Below, in pieces: positions 56,171-64,000 of a stretch of 64,000 nucleotides of DNA (position 1 is its first letter; each line of letters opens with the position of its first letter). Made by a program: the position numbers and the translations under genes. Source of the DNA: Hemileia vastatrix. Taxonomy: Eukaryota; Basidiomycota; Pucciniomycetes; Pucciniales; Zaghouaniaceae. The stretch is from assembly GCA_030280995.1 (NCBI GenBank), contig JASXTE010000017.1, positions 13,754,498-13,818,497 on the forward strand, given 5' to 3'. The notes under the pieces were generated by a model, which was not told where the DNA came from, did not search any database, and saw only the letters and a list, made by a program, of their open reading frames with translations.

Positions 56171-56722
56171 AAAGGGGTAACTTTTTTTTATTTTTTTAGG
56201 ATGTATTTACCTATTCTATAGTATCATGTGGAAAAAAATAATAATAGGGGGTATCAATGTTCAGGGATCTGCAAATAGGGATCAGGAATTTTTTTTCCCA
56301 GGATCAAACATTATTAGTTGTGGAAGATTCTTCTCCACTAGTCCCAAGGCTAGTGGATAAGAATTGAACCATAATGCATTATCCCAACTCTTATACCCCA
56401 ATTTCTATTCCTAATTCCTGATCCCAAACTCATCACATCTATGATTGGTTTGTAAGAAAGTCACATGACATATAATTGCAGATTCCATCCTAATGTGTCT
56501 CTTCACTCTATGCTACTTGAATTTTGTGGAAAAAACATTACATTTTTTCTCATCCTTATGTGTCTCTTCACTCTATGCTACTTAATTTTGGTGGCAAACA
56601 CATAAAATTTTTTTTCTATCTACACACCCACCTGCTCACTTGGTGGTGAATTCTTACTTCCCACTTCCCACTTCCCACTCATCACCTAAGCCTTCTACTG
56701 ACAACCTTTTCTACCAACAATA

Positions 56723-57337
56723 ATGAAGCACCTCTCTCTTAGGAGCAACTTCAATCAGCTATGAATTCTATCAATTTAACTTTAGCTTCTGACTCTGATT
56801 CTGACTCTGGTTTGGAAGATACTTTAGCTTATATGTCTTTTCTTTCCAAATAGCATTACATCATCCCAAGGGGGCCGAATTTTTATCATGATCCCAGATA
56901 TGTTCTTGCCTCAATTCTTGAAATTACTCATTTAAACTTCGCACAACTTCTTCAAACTTCTCCTGCTTCTTTTTTCAAACTTTCTTAACTCATCTCCAAC
57001 CATCATATCTTCCATAATAATTCCCATAACAAACAGTATAATCCTGCATTTCAACTTGCTGTTGCACTATGTTGCTTTGGTTCAAATGGAGATAGATCTG
57101 CTGTAAGAAGTTTAGATGATCTCTTTACCAGAGGATATTGTACCATCATATTATACATCAAGTGCTGCATGATTTCTATCCTTTCTCTCAAGTCTCAAAC
57201 ACTTGCTTAACCAACTCCAAAATAGCAACTCAAATCCTCTCAAGTAATGGAAGCTGAAGGTTTTTCTGGCTGTGTAGGTTTTGTTGATGGTACAACTATA
57301 TTGTTGAGCTAAAAGGCTGCTCATGATAGCAACCATT
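56723..57337 (+). pseudogene. Element G: transposase, N-terminal part
   Basis: The start MKHLSLRSNFNQ at 56723 matches the D transposase. Fragments follow over several stops and shifts: SDSDSGLED, a GSNGDRSAVRSLDDL region, SSQVMEAEGFSGCVGFVDGT (first Asp) and AHDSNH. It is cut at 57337 by element H and resumes at 59074 (FDHKK). Confidence 0.82.
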
Positions 57338-59073
57338 AGGGGGTATCAATGTTCAGGGATCTGCAATTAAATTAATTGCGGATAAAAATCCTTATACCCC
57401 AATTATCTTCTGCAATTATTTTTGCTAAAAATTGGGTTATTAGACACTTTATGTGTCAATTTTCACCTCTTATCTGAAAATTTTCTTCTCAATTTTTCAT
57501 AACCACAACTTGGCCATCTATTCTTCCTTACCTTGATAAGTCTGTTTGCTGATCTACGCTCACCCCCAACTCGCAACAACATTTTTTTTTTGCTTTCATT
57601 TCTGCTGGAGTTCATACACCTATTTCTCATTGGCCTTTCATCTCCTTGGTTTTCTCAGTGGCAACTTCCTTCAAGAAAAATTTAAAAAATATGGGCTTAG
57701 CCAATTTTTCAAGTGGTAAAAGTGACTTATGCAAATTTTTAAGTGTTTCAATCAACTTAGACAAATTTCTGAGTGGTGAGAGTGAATCACACAAATTTTT
57801 AAGTGTTGCAAGTGAGTTAGACACATTTCCAAGTGGTGAGAGTGAATCACACAAGTTTTTGAGTGTTGCAAGTGACTTAGACACATTTCTGAGTGGTGAG
57901 AGTGAATCACATAAATTTTTGAGTGTTGAAAGTGACTTAGACACATTTCCGAGTGTTGAGAGTGAATCAGACAAAGTTTTGAGTGTTTCAAGTGAGTTAG
58001 ACACATTTCCAAGTGGTGAGAGTGAATCACACAAGTTTTTGAGTGTTGCAAGTGACTTAGACACATTTCTCAGTGGTGAGAGTGAATCACATAAATTTTT
58101 GAGTGTTGCAAATGACTTAGACACATTTCCGAGTGGTGAGAGTGAATCAGACAAAGTTTTGAGTGTTTCAAGTGACTTAGACACATTTACAAGTGGTGAG
58201 GGTGACTCAGAAAAATTTTTGAGTGTTGCAAATGACTTAGACACATTTCCGAGTGGTGAGAGTGAATCAGAAAATTTTTGAGTGTTGCGAGTGACTTAGA
58301 CACATTTCCAAGTGGTTGGAATGAATCAGAAATTTTTTTGAGTGTTGCAAGTGACTTAGACACATTTACAAGTGGTGAGGGTAACTCAGACAAATTTTTG
58401 AGTGTTGCAAGTGACTTAGACACATTTCCAAGTGGTGGGAGTGAATCAGACAAATTTTTGAGTGTTGAAAGTGACTTAGACACATTTACAAGTGGTGAGG
58501 GTGACTCAGACAAATTTTTGAGTGTTGCAAGTGACTTAGACACATTTCCAAGTGGTGAGAGTGAATAAGACAAATTTTTGAGTGTTACAAGTGACTTAGA
58601 CACATTTATGAGTGGTGAGGGTGACTCAGACAAATTTTTGAGTGTTGCAAGTGACTTAGACAAATTTCTTAGTGGTGCAAGTGACTTGGACAAATGTTTG
58701 AGTGTTGTGAGTGACTTAGACAAATTTAAGAGTGTTGAGGGTGACTTGGACCAATCTTTGAGTGAGGTGTGCAGATAAAATTTTTATTTTAGGGCTTAAG
58801 AACAGAAATGTAGGTGTGTAATCCTCCAGAAAGACATAAGGTTAGGATACATGATTTGAAACCATGTGAGTTGCTCATGGATGTGATGAGTTTCGGATCA
58901 GTAATTAGGAATGGAAATTGGGGTATAAGAAGTGGGATAATGTATTATTGTGCATTCCTTATCCACTAGACCTTGGGCTAATGGATAAGAATCTTCCGCA
59001 ATCAATAATGTTGGATATGGGCAAAAAAAACTCCTGATCCCTAATTGCGGATCCCTGAACATTGATACCCCCT
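57338..59073 (+). mobile_element. Element H: non-autonomous Harbinger carrying a minisatellite
   Basis: The ends AGGGGGTATCAATGTTCAGG and its inverse CCTGAACATTGATACCCCCT flank 1736 bp. The target duplication is ATT (57335-57337) and AAT (59074-59076). The first 170 bp and last 170 bp match element I. The last part is the inverse of the left end of D and G. The interior is dominated by a 60-bp tandem repeat. It is inserted in the transposase of G. Confidence 0.88.
57700..58775. repeat. 60-bp minisatellite, about 17-18 copies
   Basis: The period is exactly 60 bp at first. Each unit contains AGTGACTTAGACACATTT, then AGTGGTGAGAGTGAATCA, then TTTTTGAGTGTT. Because 60 is a multiple of three, both strands stay open: plus reads a 20-residue unit around FLSVASDLDTF and SGESES, minus reads one around SKSLATLKNL and SPLGNV. 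One-base changes near 58280 and a stop at 58566 (+) end the plus frame. Whether either strand is translated cannot be told from the sequence. No domain is recognised. Confidence 0.9.
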
Positions 59074-59640
59074 AATATTTTGATCACAAAAAAAGGTTTC
59101 CTAAAAATTGTCTCAAATTTCTCTTCATCAACTAACTTTTTATCTTCTTTCTAGATACTCTATTGCCATTCAACTTGTGTGTGATATAAAATTTTTTTTT
59201 ATTTCTTTTCATAGTGGCTGCCCCAGCTCATGTCATGACTCTACTGTGTCTCAAAGAATGAAGATTTCTCAAATTCTCAACCAATTCTTTGTCAAATCTC
59301 AGTACCTCCTTTCAGACTCAGCATATGCAAGTGGAAAATACAGTATACCTGCTTTACAAGGTGAAACTTTAGAAAATGGTGCAAAAACATCTTTTAATTA
59401 TCATCTTGCACAAGAAAGAGTACAAATTGAACATGTTATTGGGATTTTTAAGGGAAGATTTTCTAGTCTCTGCAAACTCAGAATCCAATTTCAAAAGAAT
59501 TTGGAAATCAAAACTTAAGATCATTGGATAATGACTTGTGTTATACTCCACAATATCCTAGCTGTTTTAAAGGATTATTGGAATGATCTTAATGAAGAAG
59601 AGGATCCTGAACCTGTGCCAGCTCTCCCATCAACACTTTA
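59074..59640 (+). pseudogene. Element G: transposase, C-terminal part
   Basis: After the interrupted exon end FDHKK and a decayed intron (about 59096-59154, ending TTTCTAG) the frame gives YSIAIQLVCDIK, GCPSSCHDSTVSQRM (second Asp), LLSDSAYASGKYSIPAL and RVQIEHVIGIFKGRFSSL (Glu), then LHNILAVLKDYWNDL after one stop. It corresponds to 17486-17874 plus 29531-29712 of element D. Confidence 0.85.
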
Positions 59641-60099
59641 ATTTTTTTTTCATACTCTCCAAATGTTCAACTTGTCTGCTTTATTCACTTGGGTTGGTGT
59701 TTTTTTTTTTTTGCATATTCATTTTTTTTTAATTTATGGTAAATGTCTCTTTTTTGGATGTATCATTTGTTTTCATTCACCAGCTCAAGATGAAAGCACA
59801 TATTTTCAGCAATCACATAATTTTTCATTGTTTCTTTTTTTCATTCATCCCTCATATCCTTTTCCTCCTCTTCTCAAGCATCCCTCAACCAATTTTGTTT
59901 CATTTATTTTCTCATCTCATCTCTCCAGGTAAGTCATTTTGTTCATTTTTTTTTATTTTTTGATTGCTAATTATTTTAATTTTCTTTTTTGTTTTTTTTT
60001 CTGTTTTTTTTTATCTTTTTTAATTTTTTTGGAAATGGTTCTTTTTTGGTTCTCAAGGTTAAATCAACATTTTGTTTTTGTTCTATCTCTCCCTCTTTT

Positions 60100-60830
60100 C
60101 TCTTTTTTTTCTCCCTAATCCCCTCTTTATCCCTCCTTGGCCTGGTATTTATCCAACCTTTCCCCCATCCTTGGTATCCTCATTCCCCCCTTTTGCCCCT
60201 CCTTGGCATCCTCAATCCCCCCTTTTCTCCCTTTGCTGTTCTCAACACCCCCACTTTTCCCCTCTTAGGTGTCCTCAAGACACTCCCAGTCTTTTAACCC
60301 CTTAGGCACCCTCAGGCATGCCCTTTTCCTCCCTTGGGTCTCCTGAAAACCCCCCCTTCATTACTTAGCAATTTTCCAACAAATCACTAAGTTAATGAAC
60401 AGTTGGTGACAATTTTTTATTAGCCTAACAAATTATTAGTGATTCTTTAAGTTAATAAATGATCATTAAAATTTTTCATTAACTTAACAAATTGTTAGAA
60501 ATTCACTAAGCTAATGAAGGGGGGGAGGGAAGGAGAGGGAGGGGGGGGTTTTCAGGAGACCAAAGGGAGAAAAAGGGAATGCCTGAGGAAACTTAAGGGG
60601 ATAAAAGGGGGGTGTTGGAGACACCAAAGGGGGAAAAAGCGGAGATTTGGAGGACACCAAAGTGGGAAAAATGGGGGTTTCAAGGATAACAAAGGGGATG
60701 AGAGAGGGATTTTGAGGACACCAAAGGGGACAAATATGGGGAATGAGGACACCAAAAAAAGGATAATAGGGGGAATTTTGAGGAAATCAAAAAGGGGAAG
60801 TTGGGGAATTAAGGTAGAAATAAATTGAAA
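60100..60830. repeat. Large imperfect inverted repeat (foldback)
   Basis: A C/T-rich left arm (about 60100-60375, ending GGGTCTCCTGAAAACCCCCC) is mirrored by a G/A-rich right arm (about 60505-60800, starting GGGGTTTTCAGGAGACC). The spacer of about 130 bp begins TTCATTACTTAGC and ends GCTAATGAA, extending the pairing. Each arm is built from smaller units around AGGACACCAAAGGGG. The open frames 60514-60828 and 60552-60842 are products of this repeat. It lies where element D has unrelated sequence, so it is an insertion in G or a deletion in D. Confidence 0.8.
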
Positions 60831-60929
60831 ATTAATTATCAATTTTTGTCTCTTAATTTTTTTTATTTTTTATTTTTTAATTTTTTATATTTCAAAAAAA
60901 ATGGATTCAAAAATATAAACAAAATTTCT

Positions 60930-62040
60930 GAAATAATGTCAAAGTCCTCATTGCTCTCATCACTCTCATCATCTTTGAAACCTTTTTCAGAAGGGAAGCC
61001 TAAAATTTCTAATAAGAAGAGAAAATCTTATTGAAAACAAAGTTTAATTTGAAAGAAAGAATTTTTTAAAGCCTTCTTTGGTTCTTTGGAAAATATTTCT
61101 TACTTCAAAACTGAAATATGTAAAAAAATAATTATCCCAATTCATTACCAGAAAATATTAAGTACTTAAATGCTAGTGGAAAAGGCATTGTGGTAGCAAT
61201 TATCAGTAATGGATACAAACCTCAATTTATTATACAGGTTCATTAGTTCAATGGTGTTCATGATGAAGTGTTTAATAAATTATCAGATGGAATTAGTTTT
61301 AAAACCTTTAAAAAATCAAAAAAATAGTAGAGGAATTATAATAGAACTTGTTGGAGACCTGGCTTTAAAAAGGGTCCTTACTTGGTAAGTCTTTATTTTC
61401 ATAAATTTTTAAGAAGACCTATTTTCTTATTTTTCTCTCCAGGTATTTATTCTTTACTCCAGAATCTCAGTGATCAAGAAATGAAGGAAGATTTAAAAAG
61501 ATGGAAAATCATAGGATCATTAAGTTATTTCTTGGCCAAGTGATTAAAAAATTATTTATTAAGGCATTTAAATCTAATCATAAACTGACCAAGAAAGCTG
61601 GACTTCCCAATTGGACAGATATGAAAAGGGTTGAACTCATTAATAATTATATATTTTCTTCTAATTTTATCATCACCTATGGAGAATTTCATAATTAGAT
61701 TCACATAGACAAATATGATTCTAATATGCTTACTTATGGCCTTTTCTGTTATATCAATCCTATTACTGGAAGACCCATCACTTCACCTGGTAAAATCAAA
61801 GGTCATGGACTATACTTTCCAGATCATAAATGTATCATTAAATTTAGTTTAGGAAACAGGATTAAGGAAGCAATTTGGAATTCTTCAAGAGATAATAAGC
61901 AAACTACTAAGGCACCCCCTGTATTGGAATCTTTTGAAAAGTTTACTCATTTTGGATTTTATTTCCAGATCAATCAAAGTTTGATAAACCAGGTAAGTAA
62001 GGTTAGGGGTGAAGGGCTAATGGCTACTAAAACATTAGGG
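60930..62040 (+). pseudogene. Element G: Tet-like 2OG-Fe(II) oxygenase gene
   Basis: A fuller copy of the oxygenase in element D. N-terminal part: SEGKPKISNKKRKS, ENIKYLNASGKGIVVAIISN, FNGVHDEVFNKLSDGISF and WRPGFKKGPYL, then a GT-AG intron (CTTG/GTAAGTC ... CTCTCCAG, about 61384-61441). The catalytic part follows across frameshifts: MKEDLKRWKIIGSLSYFLAK, GLPNWTDMKRVELINNYIF, the iron-binding HxD in IHIDKYDSN, LTYGLFCYINP, KGHGLYFPDHKCIIKF and FEKFTHFGFYFQI. A TAG sits two codons before HxD. The residue matching the candidate distal His is Lys (DNKQTTKAPP). The likely original role is oxidation of methylated bases in DNA. The copy is dead. Confidence 0.72.
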
Positions 62041-62189
62041 AGGGGTTCTAAATACAATAATTAAAGGATTTCCAAATTTTTATTTTTTTCTTAAGTTTTT
62101 AATTTATCAGTTATTAAAGATAATCAATCAAATTAAGTATTTTACCATCAAGCACTTTTGCTGTATAAAGGTGTTCATTCAATTATATT

Positions 62190-62638
62190 AGGGGGTATCA
62201 ATGTTCAGGGATCCACAATAAAATTAATTGCAGATAAAAATCATTATACCCCAATTATCTTCCGCAATTATTTTTGCTAATAATTGGGTTATTAGACACC
62301 TTATGTGTCAATTTTCATATCTTATCCAGCATTTTTCTACTCAATTTTTCATAACCACATCTTGGACAACTTTCTTTCATAACCACATGTTGCACAACTT
62401 TCTGCCATAACCACATCTTGGACTACTCTCTGGATATTCCTCATGGATGTGATGAGTTTGGGATCAGGAATTAGGAATGGAAATTGGGGTATAAGAGGTG
62501 GGATAATGCATTATCGTGGATTAATTATCCACTAGCCCCAGGGCTAGTGGATAAGAGTCTTCCACAATTAATAATGTCTGATCCCGGGAAAAAAAATCTT
62601 GATCCCTAATTGCGGATCCCTGAAAATTGATACCCCCT
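62190..62638. mobile_element. Element I: 449-bp Harbinger MITE
   Basis: The ends AGGGGGTATCAATGTTCAGGG and TGAAAATTGATACCCCCT are flanked by a perfect ATT duplication (62187-62189, 62639-62641). It shares both ends with element H but lacks the minisatellite. A perfect 14-bp-stem palindrome TTATCCACTAGCCC-CA-GGGCTAGTGGATAA lies at 62525-62554. Near-identical ATCTTGGAC/ACAACTTT pieces repeat around 62355-62425. Confidence 0.92.
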
Positions 62639-62919
62639 ATTATATGAATGAGCTCATAATACCATTCTTGTCATATGTTTTCTTTGACTTTGCATAATGA
62701 AATCATTGACAGATAGTATTTGGGATTCCTTTACTTGGTTAATTATATTTTTAATTGAATTAATTAATTGTTTATGAAATAAATTGAAAATTTGGTAATC
62801 CTTACCCCCTCCCTGATTAAATTTCAGGGGGGGTATTTCAAAATTTTCAAATAAGATGTGTAAATTTTTTGACTTGTAATAAATTTTGGAATGAAATATG
62901 AACAAAAAATAAAAAAAAC

Positions 62920-64000
62920 TAGTCATGAAACATTTTCATTAAGAAGTAGATTTCATCAACAGATTTATTAGCTTTAATGCATTCTATCAAGAAAAATTTC
63001 TATAAAAACTTGGAATAAAATATGAAGGAAAAAAAACTATTCACCAAACATTTTAATTAAGAGTTCAATTTCTTCAACAGACTTATTAGCTTGGACAAAT
63101 TCTGTCAATGGGTCATAGTGGTCTAGAAGATTTTAACAGAGGTCCAACAGCAGTGAGAGGTGGATTCTCAAGGATTTCAAATAAAAGGTATGTAGAAGTT
63201 TATCTTTATGATTTATTACTCAAACAAAAGGGATAAATATATTATTATTATTACCTAAATGGGTTAGAATTACAAATTTTTAAATACTAAAGCAATAATA
63301 AGTAGAAATAAAAGTGTTATTAGTTGTATTTAATAAAAATGTAAGTAAATAAAAGATGGTTTAAAACAACCAAAATGGGAGGCCTTATATAGGCAAAAGG
63401 GAGAGAAACCACAGAGCTAGAAAAATCTTATATACAGGAGTATGAGAGAAAAGAAAATTCCAGAATAAAATATTGCAAATATTAAGAATATTCTATAAAG
63501 AATGTGTCAATAAAATGTATTTCCTGTATATACCAATCATTTGATTTATTTTAAAGTTTTCTGTAAATTTCATTTTTAAAATAATATAATTGGAATTTAA
63601 AATTTTGTATTAATATATTTTTATTTCACTACTGACCTGTCATGAGGACAGTGTTGGGGAATAAAAATATGGGGGACATTAATTTTTAAATATTTACCTA
63701 ATTTACTTATTTTAATTTGTCAAATTATTACAAGTAATTTATTCAAGTAAATATAATTATTAAGATAAGAATTTAAAGGTGTGGCTTAATCCCAGTAAAT
63801 AATTAATTATATTGCTGGGTAAGTCTAGTAGCCTGGCTGACACATTCTATCAAGAAAAATTTCTTTTTTGAACCATCTTCAATTTGATACATGAGTTTTA
63901 TTTGATCCAATAAGAAATTGAACTCAAGAGCCTTCTCCTCTTCCTTTATCTCAAATTTCTTCTCCAAGTCATGTGCCCTCTCATACCTCTTTAAAGAAAT
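62920..64000 (-). pseudogene. Element G: Myb-like gene, coiled-coil end
   Basis: The minus strand at 63843-64000 matches 32050-32210 of element D (coiled-coil exon: LEYNFLFDQMKL-type and KRKDFLR-type peptides). It is cut by solo LTR J and continues at 62930-63102, where the last segment is duplicated in tandem with a period of about 112 bp. The DNA-binding half lies beyond the window. Confidence 0.7.
63103..63842. mobile_element. Element J: solo LTR (740 bp)
   Basis: Starts TGTCAATGGG and ends GGCTGACA (TGTCA...TGACA), with flanks AATTC (63098-63102) and CATTC (63843-63847), a 5-bp duplication with one change. It encodes no protein. The gene it interrupts (Myb-like coiled coil) resumes on both sides. 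The five terminal bases match element B, but the body does not, so it is another LTR family. Confidence 0.78.

Larger units (their letters stand above)
56246..64000 (+). mobile_element. Element G: second D-type Harbinger, right end beyond window
   Basis: The left end AGGGGGTATCAATGTTCAGGGATC at 56246 is preceded by AAT. It contains in order a degenerate transposase (+), a Tet-like oxygenase gene (+) and the C-terminal part of the Myb-like gene (-), matching element D. It is interrupted by H (57338-59073), I (62190-62638) and solo LTR J (63103-63842). A subterminal palindrome sits at 56330-56361. The right terminus should lie beyond 64000. Confidence 0.82.

Noticed and set aside
57700..58775. 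CRISPR-like array
   Set aside because: The 60-bp units are repeated over their whole length with no unique spacers, and the genome is eukaryotic.
60514..60842. Frames on both strands near 60.5-60.8 kb
   Set aside because: They arise from the G/A-rich arm of the inverted repeat. The composition is a by-product of the repeat.
1..64000. tRNA or rRNA genes
   Set aside because: No cloverleaf or rRNA core sequence was noticed by eye. A tRNAscan-SE or Infernal run would be needed to exclude small ones.

Overview
The window looks like a repeat-dominated stretch of a fungal nuclear genome. It is AT-rich and has spliceosomal introns of about 55-235 nt. Its one host-type gene is a copper-fist transcription factor, a fungus-specific family. 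The style of its Ty3 and Ty1/copia polyproteins, its PIF/Harbinger nucleases and its Tet-like oxygenase relics is, as far as I can recognise, that of rust fungi (Basidiomycota, Pucciniales). Assignment to a fungus is firm; assignment to rusts is inference.

Layout. 1-13 kb: a decayed minus-strand Ty3-type element (A) is split by a complete minus-strand Ty3 chromovirus (B, 3171-11600, LTRs of 772 and 753 bp, target duplication TATAT). B carries a spliced gene on the opposite strand next to its 3' LTR. 13-16.3 kb: AT-rich DNA without genes. 16.3-33.6 kb: a PIF/Harbinger transposon (D, 16345-33641) whose transposase is split by a second Ty3-type element (C, 17875-29530, LTRs of 1243 and 1154 bp). 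33.6-38.8 kb: old LTR pieces, a decayed unknown gene, a Tc1/mariner relic and about 1 kb of (AAAAAT)n. 38.8-44.6 kb: the less repetitive island with the six-exon copper-fist gene (41997-43954, about 443 aa). 44.65-55.3 kb: a copia element (F2) whose 5' LTR was hit by another copia element (F1) and whose RNase H region was hit by a Harbinger element (E) with an intact spliced 310-aa transposase. 55.9-64 kb: a small MITE (K), then a second copy of the D-type Harbinger (G). G is itself hit by two non-autonomous relatives (H, carrying a 60-bp minisatellite, and I) and by a solo LTR (J).

How the genes work together. The D/G transposon family appears to be a three-gene unit: a DDE transposase and a Tet-like 2OG-Fe(II) oxygenase (TET/JBP family, DNA-base oxidation) on one strand, and a Myb/SANT-like DNA-binding protein with a coiled-coil tail on the other. 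All three lie between matched terminal inverted repeats with ATT-like 3-bp target duplications. A DNA transposon carrying its own candidate 5-methylcytosine oxidase is the most interesting system here. Most other genes are broken, and many of the breaks are C-to-T type nonsense codons (CAA, CAG and CGA turned to stops), as expected from methylation- or RIP-like damage.
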